A stretch of 64,000 bases of DNA from Tyzzerella sp963558545 (GCF_963558545.1 NZ_CAUWHO010000009.1:8212-72211); one strand, 5' to 3'; positions 7,747 to 17,603 are shown, counted from the first letter of the stretch. Numbers and translations: made by a program. The notes: generated from the sequence alone by a model not told the origin.

Positions 7747-10281
7747 ATGGTAACTTTAAGCATTCTTTATAAGGATAAATACCTTTTTAAAGATTTTTTA
7801 AAACATAAAAATTTTAATTTTAATAAACATTGTCTTATTAGAATATATACTGCTATTTGCTCCCCTGAAGAAATAATGCCAATAATTAACGATATAAAAG
7901 AAACTATACCAAACTCAAGCATTATTGGTGGTAGCTGTAGCGGTGTTGTATTTAGTGGAGAACAATTTGATACAGAAACTTTAGTAATTATCGAGCAATT
8001 TGATAATGCTACTATAATTGTAAATAGACACTCATTTAAAGATAAACATCCTGCTCATGTAGCAAAAGAAGTTAACGATGCAATAGAAGGGTTTAATGTT
8101 CCTCTTATGCATATTTTATGTAGTGACTACTATGGTGATGTAACTAAATTTGTAGATTCTTTTAATTCTATAAACCAAACTACAAGGTTGGTTGGAGGTG
8201 TTTTAGGAGAGATTTTACCAAAAAATATTCCACCTTATGCCTTTACAGAAGAAGGTGTGTTAGAACAAAGCATAGTAACTGCTAGTATAATAAAAAAAGA
8301 ATTACATATTTTTGCAGAAGTAAACGTTGCTCACGAGCCTATTAGCCAAGTTTACACCCTTAATTCTTGCGATGGTAGCAACCTATTAGAGATAAATAAT
8401 ACTCCTGCTATAGATTGGTGTAAAAGCCATTTTGGTATGGAAGACTTAAAATCTTATACAGACTGGCAAGAAATTGCTGAAAATGATTCATTGCTTAGAT
8501 TTCCTTTAATTTTACAGGGTCATAATTCTAATAATATTAGTAGATTTATAAAATACGATTCTAAAAGCCAAAATATGTCTTGCTATTTTTCAAAGCTAAA
8601 CGAAAATACACAGTTTAAAATAGGATATGTTAACCCTATGAAGTGTGTGCAAGAAATGTATAGAATATGTAGCTCAATAAAAGAACAGCCTATAGAAAGT
8701 CTATTTTTCTATTCTTGTCTGTTTAGGAAATTATATTTAAGTAACTGTGCAAAATGGGAAATAAGCCCATTTGGTAAAAATATATGTGGTATATTTTTAT
8801 TTGGAGAAATTTTTTATGTAAATGGTAAAAATGAATTTTTAAATGGTTCTTGTTGTTTTATTGGATTAGCAGAACAAAACTCTAAAAATATAAACATAGA
8901 CTTTTCTGTATTTGATGAATTATATAAAATAAAAGATGACAATGAACAATTATTAAATATTGTATTAAAAAAACAAAGTGCTACTATATACGAACAAAAC
9001 AAAAAACTTCTAGAGAATGTATTATTACACCAAGAATTTTCTAAGCAACGTATTTATATAGATGCCAATTTAGGTATAAATAATAGTATTAAATTTTTAA
9101 ATGAAAAGCACACTAAAAATTTTAATAAAATATGTATGATACAGTTAGAAAATTCTGACCTTCTTATGTCTAGGTTAGGCAAAGATGAATATTTTGAAAT
9201 TATTAAAAATGTTATACATTCCCTATCAAAGTTTATAGATAACTACTCTCCATACAACAACAACTATAGTATTTACGCCTTAAATGACAACACTATCTTC
9301 TTAGCTGTTGGAAAAACTATGCACGATGATAAATTTGATAAGTTTATTAACGAAATATACAAAAATTTTCAATTTATAAAACTTCCTAATAGAGAAGAAC
9401 TTATAATCTTTAGATTTGCTATTGTTATTGATGAAAAAAACTTAATAGAATGTGGACTAGAAACTTTACAAAAATGTAAAAGCCTTCAAACATATTTCTT
9501 AGTATATAATTCTTCTAACGAAAAAGAAATCCAATTTGATAATGAAATGGAAATTATACAATTATTAAATGAAGTTATAAAAAATAATTGGGTTATACCT
9601 TATTTTCAAGGTATGTACGATAACAAAAATAAAGTTATAAATAAATACGAAGCATTAATGCGTATAAGAGATAAAAATGGCAAAATATATTCACCTTATT
9701 ATTTTATGGATATTGCAAAAAAATATAACCTTTACCCAACTTTAAGTAGAATGATGGTAGAACAAGTACTAGATATTTTTGATAACCTACAAACTAATGT
9801 TTCAATCAATTTCTCTGCTTATGATATAAATTCTAAAAGCTTTCAAAATGCTATTTTTAAAAAGCTAGAAAACATAAAAAATAAAGGCAATTTTACTTTT
9901 GAAATTTTAGAAGATGAAAATTTTAGAAGTATGGAAATGTTAAAAATATTTATAAAACGTGCTAGAGAACATAATGTAAAAATAGCTATTGATGACTTTG
10001 GTACAGGTTATTCTAATTTTATGGAAATATCAAAAATTGCACCAGATTTTATTAAAGTAGACGGAGCTATAATAAAAAATATTGATAGTGATATTATGAA
10101 CTTTAAAGTATTAAAAACTATTGTATACTTAGGGAAACAACTAAATGCTACTCTAATTGCAGAGTTTGTTGAAAATGAGAGTATACAAAAAGTTATAGAG
10201 CACCTTGATATACAGTTTTCCCAAGGGTATTATTTTTCAAAACCAGAACCTTATGAAAATATTAAAGATAACTTAAAATAA
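7747..10281 (+). CDS. FIST sensor domain, degenerate GGDEF, EAL c-di-GMP phosphodiesterase
   Basis: The 844-residue soluble protein joins a FIST ligand-sensing module to a c-di-GMP-degrading domain. Residues 1-215 are FIST_N (IIGGSCSGVVFSGE near 58-71) and about 220-390 FIST_C (GYVNPMKCVQEMYRICS, FSCLFRK-like, CGIFLFGEIF). A coiled stretch near 395-440 follows. Residues about 440-600 have the size and position of a GGDEF domain, but the signature is replaced by ALNDNTIF, so it should not make c-di-GMP. The EAL domain (610-844) keeps YEALMR, NFSAYD, FEILED, AIDDFGTGYS, FIKVDG and AEFVEN, so hydrolysis is expected. The start is ATG 7747 with AAGAGG upstream. FIST domains are thought to bind small molecules such as amino acids; the ligand here is unknown. 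It opposes the cyclase at 3.8-5.0 kb. Confidence 0.88.
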   Translation: MVTLSILYKDKYLFKDFLKHKNFNFNKHCLIRIYTAICSPEEIMPIINDIKETIPNSSIIGGSCSGVVFSGEQFDTETLVIIEQFDNATIIVNRHSFKDKHPAHVAKEVNDAIEGFNVPLMHILCSDYYGDVTKFVDSFNSINQTTRLVGGVLGEILPKNIPPYAFTEEGVLEQSIVTASIIKKELHIFAEVNVAHEPISQVYTLNSCDGSNLLEINNTPAIDWCKSHFGMEDLKSYTDWQEIAENDSLLRFPLILQGHNSNNISRFIKYDSKSQNMSCYFSKLNENTQFKIGYVNPMKCVQEMYRICSSIKEQPIESLFFYSCLFRKLYLSNCAKWEISPFGKNICGIFLFGEIFYVNGKNEFLNGSCCFIGLAEQNSKNINIDFSVFDELYKIKDDNEQLLNIVLKKQSATIYEQNKKLLENVLLHQEFSKQRIYIDANLGINNSIKFLNEKHTKNFNKICMIQLENSDLLMSRLGKDEYFEIIKNVIHSLSKFIDNYSPYNNNYSIYALNDNTIFLAVGKTMHDDKFDKFINEIYKNFQFIKLPNREELIIFRFAIVIDEKNLIECGLETLQKCKSLQTYFLVYNSSNEKEIQFDNEMEIIQLLNEVIKNNWVIPYFQGMYDNKNKVINKYEALMRIRDKNGKIYSPYYFMDIAKKYNLYPTLSRMMVEQVLDIFDNLQTNVSINFSAYDINSKSFQNAIFKKLENIKNKGNFTFEILEDENFRSMEMLKIFIKRAREHNVKIAIDDFGTGYSNFMEISKIAPDFIKVDGAIIKNIDSDIMNFKVLKTIVYLGKQLNATLIAEFVENESIQKVIEHLDIQFSQGYYFSKPEPYENIKDNLK

Positions 10282-10313
10282 ATAAAATTAATATTTTTAT
10301 AAAAATATAAAAT

Positions 10314-10358
10314 AATAAATAAAAGCTAGTTTTTAAATACAACTAGCTTTTATTTATT
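10314..10358. terminator. Bidirectional terminator between the EAL gene and ispD
   Basis: An 18-base arm (10314-10331, ending AAGCTAGTT) pairs exactly with 10341-10358 around a nine-base loop, with A/T tracts at both ends. It sits between two convergent genes and overlaps the ispD stop. Confidence 0.85.
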
Positions 10359-11025
10359 ATTGAAAAAATTTTAAATCTTCTTTTGTTGTTATTTTTATGT
10401 TGCTATAACTTCCCTCAACCATTTTAACTTTTACGCCAAAGCTTTCTACAACACTTGCATCATCTGTTACAAATATACCACTATTAATAGCATAATCATA
10501 GGCTTCTTTTATTATACTATATTTAAATACTTGTGGCGTACTGGCAAGCCATACATTATCTCTATTAGGCGTATCTTCTATAAAACCGTCCTTACATATT
10601 TTAATAGTATCTTTTGCTCTAACCCCTAAAACACAAGCATTATAAATTTTAGTTTTTTCTATTATATTTGTTATTTCATCTTCTGTTATAAAAGGCCTTA
10701 CACCATCGTGTATAGCTACTATACTATCCTTATCTTTTATATAGTTTATACCATTATATACAGAATTTAACCTCTCTTTGCCTCCTTCTATAACAGCAAC
10801 TATTTTTTTATATTTGTAAATACCTATTATATCGTCCCTAAAATAATTTATATATTCCTTATTAGTAACTATTATAATTTCATCTATACTACTACAATTT
10901 TCAAATTTATCTATTGTGTAGCAAACAATAGGCTTATTATTTATGTTTATAAACTGCTTAGGCATATCACTGTTCATTCTTTTACCTACTCCAGAACAAA
11001 CAATTACTACTATATTTTTAGACAT
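10357..11025 (-). CDS. ispD: 2-C-methyl-D-erythritol 4-phosphate cytidylyltransferase
   Basis: IspD joins CTP to methylerythritol phosphate in the non-mevalonate isoprenoid pathway, which also supplies the undecaprenyl carrier used by MraY. The 222-residue length and the motifs PKQF (22-25), GGKERLNSVYNG, IHDGVRPF and DDASVVES fit the family. The nucleotide loop near residues 8-17 reads IVCSGVGKRM where most members have AAGxGxRM, so the usual Ala-Ala is Cys-Ser; the catalytic Arg and Lys remain. The start is ATG 11025 with AAGGAG seven bases upstream. It follows ftsW by nine bases at the end of the mur cluster. A TarI-type polyol-phosphate cytidylyltransferase is the main alternative, but no tar genes are near. 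Confidence 0.86.
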   Translation of the reverse strand: MSKNIVVIVCSGVGKRMNSDMPKQFININNKPIVCYTIDKFENCSSIDEIIIVTNKEYINYFRDDIIGIYKYKKIVAVIEGGKERLNSVYNGINYIKDKDSIVAIHDGVRPFITEDEITNIIEKTKIYNACVLGVRAKDTIKICKDGFIEDTPNRDNVWLASTPQVFKYSIIKEAYDYAINSGIFVTDDASVVESFGVKVKMVEGSYSNIKITTKEDLKFFQ

Positions 11026-11034
11026 AATAACTCC

Positions 11035-12234
11035 TTAATCTTTAAAGTATCTAGAAAAGTTTAATATTAACCCTGTACAAGCCATCATTATTAATAAAGA
11101 TGTACCACCGTAGCTTACAAAAGGAAGAGGTATACCTGTGTTAGGCATAGTATTAGTAACAACGGCTATATTTATAATAACTTGCACAGCTATCATAGTT
11201 GTTATACCTACACATACATAACTCATATAAGATTTAGGAGAATGTATAGCTACTATATACCCTCTCCATATTATCATTGCAAATAATAATATAAATATTA
11301 TAGCACCAGCAAGTCCAAGCTCCTCGCATATAATAGAAAATATAATATCATTTTGTGCCTCTGGTATAAAGCCAAGCTTTTGCCTACTTTGTCCTATACC
11401 AAGCCCAAAAAAACCTCCAGATGCTATTGCATATAAAGATTGTACTGTTTGGTATCCTTTGTCATTTATTACCCCTTCAGCAAAAGGGTTTAGCCAAGCC
11501 TGCACCCTAGCCATTCTAAACGTATCTCCAAATATAATAATACCAGCTATACCAAGTACACCAAATAGAACCATAGGTACAAAATATTTTATTGTAGGAG
11601 ATGCTACAAATATAATAGACATACCTATAACTGCCATTATTATAGCTGTACTAGTATTTTCTATCAAAACTAAGCCTGTTGGTATAGCTATTATAAAACA
11701 GCATTTTAAAAAGCCTTCCCAAGTATTTAATATATTTTTATTATCTGATACATATTTTGATAAATATAATATAAGCCCAACTTTTGCTACCTCTGATGGT
11801 TGAAACTGTATAGGACCTATTCCTATCCATCTTTTAGCACCTTTTACTTCTTTACCAATAAATAAAACTAAAACTAAAAATATAATAGATACTATAAATA
11901 CCATTTTAGATGAATTTTTATAAAATCTCCAGTCAAAATGTATTATTATAGCTACTAAAATAAATCCTATAATAGCAAAAAGTCCTTGTCTTTTAAAAAA
12001 ATGTAAAATATCATTAAAATCTGTTTTACCTACATAATAACTAGCACTAAAAACCATTATTACACCAAATGAAACTAAAATAATAAGGCTTAGCAAAATT
12101 ATAGGGTCTATTTTACCTTTATGTATAATTACTTCTTCTATTTGCTCTATCTCAAAACTTCTTATATTGTTACGTTTATTTATACGTTGTCTTTCGCTTT
12201 CCCTAAGATGTGAACTTCTCCTAGATGTGGCCAA
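11035..12234 (-). CDS. ftsW: SEDS peptidoglycan polymerase, FtsW/SpoVE type
   Basis: SEDS proteins polymerise lipid II glycan strands at the septum, or at the spore cortex for SpoVE, together with a class B PBP. The 399-residue protein has a charged Arg-rich cytosolic tail of about 40 residues, then about ten membrane segments. Family signatures include IGPIQFQPSEVAKVGLILYLS near residue 140-160, GFFGLGIGQSRQKLGFIPEAQND near 270-290, and PNTGIPLPFVSYGGTSLL near 360-380. The start is TTG 12234 with AAGGAGTGAT upstream. Its place right after murD is the standard ftsW position. FtsW and SpoVE cannot be told apart by sequence alone. Confidence 0.9.
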   Translation of the reverse strand: MATSRRSSHLRESERQRINKRNNIRSFEIEQIEEVIIHKGKIDPIILLSLIILVSFGVIMVFSASYYVGKTDFNDILHFFKRQGLFAIIGFILVAIIIHFDWRFYKNSSKMVFIVSIIFLVLVLFIGKEVKGAKRWIGIGPIQFQPSEVAKVGLILYLSKYVSDNKNILNTWEGFLKCCFIIAIPTGLVLIENTSTAIIMAVIGMSIIFVASPTIKYFVPMVLFGVLGIAGIIIFGDTFRMARVQAWLNPFAEGVINDKGYQTVQSLYAIASGGFFGLGIGQSRQKLGFIPEAQNDIIFSIICEELGLAGAIIFILLFAMIIWRGYIVAIHSPKSYMSYVCVGITTMIAVQVIINIAVVTNTMPNTGIPLPFVSYGGTSLLIMMACTGLILNFSRYFKD

Positions 12235-12241
12235 TATAAAA

Positions 12242-13582
12242 TCACTCCTTCAAATCCTTTACGTACTGTTTAAAAATATTACCTCTTTCTTCGTAATCTT
12301 TAAACATATCAAAGCTAGCACAGGCTGGTGATAAAAGGACACATTCTCCAGCATTTGCATTTTCATAACAATAATTTATAGCTTCAAAAAAAGTTTCTTT
12401 TATTATATAATTATTAAAATTTAATTTTTCACAATCTTTTGCAAGTCTGTCCCTAACTTGCCCTATAATAACAGCTTTAACAACTTTATCTTTAAACTCC
12501 TTTATCATAGGTAAAAAATCTGCATTTTTTTCATACCCACCAACTATAAGATATGTAGGCTTTTTCATAGCATTAATTGCTTTTATTGTTGCATCTGTAT
12601 TAGTCCCTTTAGAATCATTATAATAGTCTACACCTTTTTTGCTAGCAACATATTCTATACGATGCTCCACTGCTTTAAAGGTTTTAATACCCTCTATTAT
12701 AACATCGGTAGGCACTTTATAACATATACACATTAGTATAGCTACCATAATATTTTCCATATTATGCTCACCTAATATTTTTATATCATCTGTATTTATA
12801 AATGGATAATTATCTATATAAATGTAATTATCTTTTAAATATGCTCCATTTTTTATTTGCTCTTTTGTAGAAAAATACATTACTTTAGATTTAGCTTTTG
12901 GCTCCATTTTCCTGCACTCTAAATCATCATAATTTAATATTAAAAAATCGTTTTCATCTTGATTTTCAAATATTTTCTCTTTAGCTTTTATGTAATTTAC
13001 CATTGTTTTATGTCTGTTTAAATGGTCTTCTGTTATATTTAAAACAGATGCTATTATAGGCTTAAATGTTTTTATAGTTTCTAGCTGAAAACTACTAAGC
13101 TCTAATGCTACTATGCTATCTTCTTCTAAATCTAGTGCATAATAAGAAAAAGGTACTCCTATATTGCCTGCTACATATGTTTTTTTATAATTTTTTAAAA
13201 TATGCCCTAAAAGACTTGTAGTTGTTGTTTTTCCATTAGTTCCTGTTATAGCTATAATAGGTGCTTTGCACACTAAATATGCAAGCTCTATTTCGCTTAT
13301 TACAGGTATCTTTTCACTAGCATATTTTACAAAATCTAAATCCGTAGGTAGACCTGGACTAATAACCATTAAATCCATACTATCTATAAGGCTATTACTT
13401 GGGTTTTTCCCCAAATATAAATTTATATTATTTTCTTTTAAAGTATTTATTTGCTCTATATCTTCTTCAGTTTTTAAATCTTGTATAGTTACGTTTGCTC
13501 CTAATTTTTTTAACATTAAAGAAGCACATATACCACTTCTTGCTATACCACAAACAAGCACATTTTTATTATAAAATTCCAT
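12242..13582 (-). CDS. murD: UDP-N-acetylmuramoylalanine--D-glutamate ligase
   Basis: MurD adds D-glutamate to UDP-MurNAc-L-Ala in the cytoplasm. The 446-residue protein has the N-terminal Rossmann domain (VCGIARSGICASLML), the ATP loop ITGTNGKTTTTSLLGH near residue 112-127, ELSSFQLE, NITEDHLNRH and, in the C-terminal domain, VDYYNDSKGTNTDATIKA and VLLSPACASFDMFKDYEERG. All are typical. The start is ATG 13582 with GGGGGAT upstream. It follows mraY by 18 bases and precedes ftsW by seven, so it is within the same operon. Confidence 0.96.
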   Translation of the reverse strand: MEFYNKNVLVCGIARSGICASLMLKKLGANVTIQDLKTEEDIEQINTLKENNINLYLGKNPSNSLIDSMDLMVISPGLPTDLDFVKYASEKIPVISEIELAYLVCKAPIIAITGTNGKTTTTSLLGHILKNYKKTYVAGNIGVPFSYYALDLEEDSIVALELSSFQLETIKTFKPIIASVLNITEDHLNRHKTMVNYIKAKEKIFENQDENDFLILNYDDLECRKMEPKAKSKVMYFSTKEQIKNGAYLKDNYIYIDNYPFINTDDIKILGEHNMENIMVAILMCICYKVPTDVIIEGIKTFKAVEHRIEYVASKKGVDYYNDSKGTNTDATIKAINAMKKPTYLIVGGYEKNADFLPMIKEFKDKVVKAVIIGQVRDRLAKDCEKLNFNNYIIKETFFEAINYCYENANAGECVLLSPACASFDMFKDYEERGNIFKQYVKDLKE

Positions 13583-13600
13583 ACATAAAATCCCCCTATT

Positions 13601-14578
13601 TTAAAAGAAATTTTTTGTAGCCAAAAATCCTACAAGACAAGCCATAGCAGTTATTATATAAAATACTGCAACAACTTTAACCTCTTTCCAACCACATTGT
13701 TCAAAATGATGATGTATTGGTGCCATTTTAAAGAGCCTTTTACCTTTTGTAAGCCTAAAATATCCAACTTGTAGCATAACAGATACAGCTTCCAAAACAT
13801 ATATTATACCAACAATAATAATAAATAAAGGCATTTTCATTATTATTGCTATGCTAGCTACTAATCCACCAAGAGCAAGAGAGCCTGTATCTCCCATAAA
13901 AACTTTTGCAGGGTGTGTATTAAAAAGTAAAAATCCAAGTAATGCTCCAACAGCTGCTCCTGTTATAGGTAAAAGAGATTTATTAATAGCTAGTGCATTA
14001 AATAAAAAGAATATAACTACTAAAACAGTAACTCCAGATGCAAGTCCGTCTAGCCCATCTGTCAAATTTACACTATTAACTGTCCCTACCATAACAATAA
14101 AGAAAAATGGTATAAATAAAATACCAAGTTCTAATGTTTTTCCATTTGTAAAAGGTATATACACATCTGTACCAACATTAGAATAATTGTATAAATAATA
14201 TAAAAATACGCCTGTAATAATAATCTGTCCTATTATTTTTTGGTATGCCCTAAGTCCTAAAGAACGCTTTTTTACAACCTTTATATAATCATCTATAAAT
14301 CCTATTATACCATATCCTATCGTAACAAATAATACTGCTATTCCATCTTTATTCCCTTTTAAAAAAAATAATGATGATATAACTAAACTTATTAAAATCA
14401 TTATTCCACCCATAGTAGGTGTTCCAGACTTTATAAGATGACTTTGAGGCCCGTCATCTCTAACATTTTGCCCAAATTTTAATCTAGTTAAAAATGGTAT
14501 AATAATAGGGCATAAAAATATATTAATAATAAAAGCTATTAATATTGCATAAATAGCCGAATATAAATCAAACTGCAT
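13601..14578 (-). CDS. mraY: Phospho-N-acetylmuramoyl-pentapeptide transferase
   Basis: MraY moves phospho-MurNAc-pentapeptide onto undecaprenyl phosphate, making lipid I at the inner face of the membrane. The 325-residue protein has about ten membrane helices and the family signatures SHLIKSGTPTMGG near the start, FIDDYIKVVKKRSLGL with the Asp pair, NSVNLTDGLDGLA, KVFMGDTGSLALGG and MAPIHHHFE near the end (His triplet loop). The start is ATG 14578 with AAGGAGAG upstream, and it overlaps the murF stop by 11 bases, suggesting translational coupling. Confidence 0.96.
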   Translation of the reverse strand: MQFDLYSAIYAILIAFIINIFLCPIIIPFLTRLKFGQNVRDDGPQSHLIKSGTPTMGGIMILISLVISSLFFLKGNKDGIAVLFVTIGYGIIGFIDDYIKVVKKRSLGLRAYQKIIGQIIITGVFLYYLYNYSNVGTDVYIPFTNGKTLELGILFIPFFFIVMVGTVNSVNLTDGLDGLASGVTVLVVIFFLFNALAINKSLLPITGAAVGALLGFLLFNTHPAKVFMGDTGSLALGGLVASIAIIMKMPLFIIIVGIIYVLEAVSVMLQVGYFRLTKGKRLFKMAPIHHHFEQCGWKEVKVVAVFYIITAMACLVGFLATKNFF

Positions 14579-15950
14579 TGCTTTCTCTCCTTATAATTTT
14601 GTCTACCGTATTTTCTAATTTCATACCCCTAGAGGCTTTAACAAGGATAGTATCTCCTTCATTTAATACATTATATATATCTTTAATAAAATCATCTTGA
14701 GTTTTAAAATAATTTATGTTAGATTTACTATTTTTATTACTATTTGCACCTTGTAGCATATAATAGCTATGTTCTCCTATAAATATAAGTTCATCTATAC
14801 CTTTTTCTGTTGCATATTTTCCTACATCATAGTGCATATCGTTAGAATATTCTCCAAGCTCAAACATATCACCAAGTATTGCAACTTTTCTACCTTTTGT
14901 AGTAGCTAGCACATCTAATGTTGCTTTCATAGAAGTAGGGTTTGCATTGTATGCATCATTTATTACTGTATATTTATCTACTTTTATAATATCCATTCTC
15001 ATTTTGCTAGGCTTAAAAGTTTCTAACCCTTCTTTTATTTCATTTTCTTTAAGCCCTAAAATACTACAAACTAATGTAACAGCTAAAGCATTAGATATCA
15101 TATGCTTGCCAGGTATTTTTAAGTCTAAATTAAAGCTTTTATCAAAGTAATTAATTGTAGCACTTATACCCTCTATTCCTTTTTCTTTTATATTAGTAGC
15201 GTAAGCATCTAACGTACTATCTACACTATAAAAATAACATCTACTACTATCTTCTTTTAGTGTATATAGCATATCGTCATCGCCATTTAAAATTTTTATT
15301 CCATTAGGTTTTAAGTATTCAAATATTTCATATTTAGCACGTAGTATTCCTTCTCTACTACCTAAATTTTCTATATGAGATACACCTATATTTGTTATCA
15401 ATGCTATATCTGGCTTTGCTATTTTGCTAAGCTCTCTTATTTCTCCAAAATGGTTCATTCCCATTTCCAAAACAACTACCTGTGTATCTTCTTCAATATT
15501 AAAAATAGTTAAAGGAAGTCCTATTTCATTGTTAAAATTGCCTTGTGTTTTTACTGTGTTATATTTTACTGACAAACAAGATGCCAACATATCTTTAGTT
15601 GTTGTTTTACCAGCACTACCAGTTAATGCTATTACTGGGATATTAAATAAACTCTTATAATAAATAGCTAAATCTTTTAAAGCATCTTTGGTATCTCCAA
15701 CCTTTATTACTATATTATCTGTTTTTATATCTTTTTGGCTTAAACAAGCAATAGCCCCTTTTTCAAATGCCACATCTATAAAGTTATGCCCATCAAAATT
15801 TTCACCTACTATTGGTATAAACAAATCTCCTTGTTTAATTGTTCTTGTGTCAGTAGATATGTTTTTTATAAAAATATCATCTGTATTAATATTATTATTT
15901 ATACAACCATTTACAGCTTTTATAACATCTTCTATAAAAATAGGTTTCAT
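14568..15950 (-). CDS. murF: UDP-N-acetylmuramoyl-tripeptide--D-alanyl-D-alanine ligase
   Basis: MurF adds D-Ala-D-Ala to the UDP-MurNAc-tripeptide, completing the cytoplasmic precursor. The 460-residue protein shows the ATP loop ALTGSAGKTTTKDMLAS near residue 107-123, LEMGMNHFGEI, NIGVSHIENLG and VINDAYNANPTSMKATL in the C-terminal domain, plus GDMFELGEYS. The ribosome site GGAGGAT lies in the last codons of murE; the start ATG 15950 follows the murE stop by one base. Confidence 0.95.
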   Translation of the reverse strand: MKPIFIEDVIKAVNGCINNNINTDDIFIKNISTDTRTIKQGDLFIPIVGENFDGHNFIDVAFEKGAIACLSQKDIKTDNIVIKVGDTKDALKDLAIYYKSLFNIPVIALTGSAGKTTTKDMLASCLSVKYNTVKTQGNFNNEIGLPLTIFNIEEDTQVVVLEMGMNHFGEIRELSKIAKPDIALITNIGVSHIENLGSREGILRAKYEIFEYLKPNGIKILNGDDDMLYTLKEDSSRCYFYSVDSTLDAYATNIKEKGIEGISATINYFDKSFNLDLKIPGKHMISNALAVTLVCSILGLKENEIKEGLETFKPSKMRMDIIKVDKYTVINDAYNANPTSMKATLDVLATTKGRKVAILGDMFELGEYSNDMHYDVGKYATEKGIDELIFIGEHSYYMLQGANSNKNSKSNINYFKTQDDFIKDIYNVLNEGDTILVKASRGMKLENTVDKIIRRESNAV

Positions 15951-15951
15951 T

Positions 15952-17418
15952 TTATAAATCCTCCAAAGCCTCTTTTGCTACCTCTGTATCGTCAAAATGT
16001 ATTGTTCTATCTGCAAAAATTTCATAATCTTCGTGCCCTTTACCTGCTATTATAATGCTATCATTAGGTTTTGCTATATAAACTCCTCTATAAATAGCCT
16101 CTCTACGTCCTGTTATTTTTTCATAACTACTTGTTATAGGTTTTATCCCTAGCTCTATTTCATCAATTATAGCTTCAGGTACTTCAGAGCGAGGGTTATC
16201 TGATGTAACAATAGTATAATCTGATAATCTAGCAGATATTTCCCCCATAATAGAGCGTTTTTTTCTATCTCTATCTCCACCACAACCAAATATAGTTATA
16301 ACTTTACCTTTTGTAAATTCTCTAACTGCTTTTATTATATTATCAAGTCCATCTGGCGTATGAGCATAATCTACTATTACGTTAAAGCCTTTATCATTAG
16401 GTATAGTTTGTATCCTACCAGGTACACCTTTTATACTTTTAATACCTTGTTTTATAATATCTATTGGTATATTTTGCATTAAACAAGCACCTATAACACC
16501 AAGAGCGTTATAAACACTAAACCTACCAGGTATATTTAAAATAAAGCTCTCTATGTTATCATTAATTTTTACATCAAATGTTACCTTATCCATAAAATAT
16601 TGTATATTAATGGCTTGTAAATCACTTTCTTTTTCTATACTATAAGTAAATATTTTACAACTAGCATTTTTTGTTATTTCTTTTGCATATTTATCATCTA
16701 CATTTATTATTCCTATTTTACACATATTAAATAGTTTGCTTTTTGCATTACAATAATTTTCCATACTTTTATGCATATCTAAATGGTCTTGTGTAAGATT
16801 TGTAAAAATACCTATATTAAAGTTACATTCGTCAACTTTATGTAACTCTAATGCGTGAGATGATACCTCCATAACAACGTTATCTACATTATTATTAGCC
16901 ATTTTACTAAAAAGTTCATTAAGCTCTATTGTGTCTGGAGTTGTACTTGTTGCAAAATCAAAATCTATTTTTTTACCGTTTTCTCTAATCTCAATAGTAC
17001 CTATAATTCCTACTGTTTTTTTATATTCTAACAATACTTGCTCTAAAAAATATGTTGTGCTAGTCTTTCCGTTAGTACCTGTAACACCTATAAGGTTTAT
17101 ATCTTTAGTAGCATTATTATAAAAATTTTTAGCTATTGTAGCTAAGGCTTCTCTTGTATTTTTTACTTGTAATATAGCTACATCTTTAATTTCACTTTTT
17201 TCTATATTGTCTATATTCTCACAAAGTATTAAAGATGCCCCACTTTCTATAGCATTTTTTATAAACTTATGACCATCTACGTTAAATCCTTTTATAGCAC
17301 CATACATAGAGCATTTTTTTACTTTTCTAGAATCTATTGTAAGATGAGATACTTCAATATTTTTATTTCCAATCAATTGTATGTATTTTAAATTTTTTAT
17401 TAAATCTCCTAATATCAT
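15952..17418 (-). CDS. murE: UDP-MurNAc-L-Ala-D-Glu--meso-diaminopimelate ligase
   Basis: MurE adds the third amino acid of the stem peptide. The 488-residue protein has the ATP loop GVTGTNGKTSTTYFLEQ near residue 110-126, MEVSSHAL, NLTQDHLDMH and the C-terminal motif DNPR near 406, which marks meso-diaminopimelate rather than lysine as substrate. That predicts an A1-gamma type wall, the usual clostridial form. The start is ATG 17418 with TGAGGTAAT upstream. It is the first gene of the mur operon; no mraZ, rsmH, ftsL or PBP gene precedes it here. Confidence 0.95.
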   Translation of the reverse strand: MILGDLIKNLKYIQLIGNKNIEVSHLTIDSRKVKKCSMYGAIKGFNVDGHKFIKNAIESGASLILCENIDNIEKSEIKDVAILQVKNTREALATIAKNFYNNATKDINLIGVTGTNGKTSTTYFLEQVLLEYKKTVGIIGTIEIRENGKKIDFDFATSTTPDTIELNELFSKMANNNVDNVVMEVSSHALELHKVDECNFNIGIFTNLTQDHLDMHKSMENYCNAKSKLFNMCKIGIINVDDKYAKEITKNASCKIFTYSIEKESDLQAINIQYFMDKVTFDVKINDNIESFILNIPGRFSVYNALGVIGACLMQNIPIDIIKQGIKSIKGVPGRIQTIPNDKGFNVIVDYAHTPDGLDNIIKAVREFTKGKVITIFGCGGDRDRKKRSIMGEISARLSDYTIVTSDNPRSEVPEAIIDEIELGIKPITSSYEKITGRREAIYRGVYIAKPNDSIIIAGKGHEDYEIFADRTIHFDDTEVAKEALEDL

Positions 17419-17456
17419 ATATATTACCTCATAAACTTTATATTCTATTTATATTA

Positions 17457-17485
17457 ATTATACATCTAATTTAACATTTTGTGTA
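17457..17485 (-). promoter_or_regulatory. Weak candidate promoter of the mur operon
   Basis: The minus strand has TACACA (17485-17480), 17 bases, and a perfect TATAAT (17462-17457), 39 bases before murE. The -35 match is poor. Confidence 0.35.
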
Positions 17486-17603
17486 TCTTTTTTTAAGACA
17501 AAATATTTTATTATTTTATATATACAACTATTATCTTTTAATATACCATATTTTTCAATAGTTATCTATAATTATTATAAAATTTTTACTTTAAAGTTTT
17601 ACA

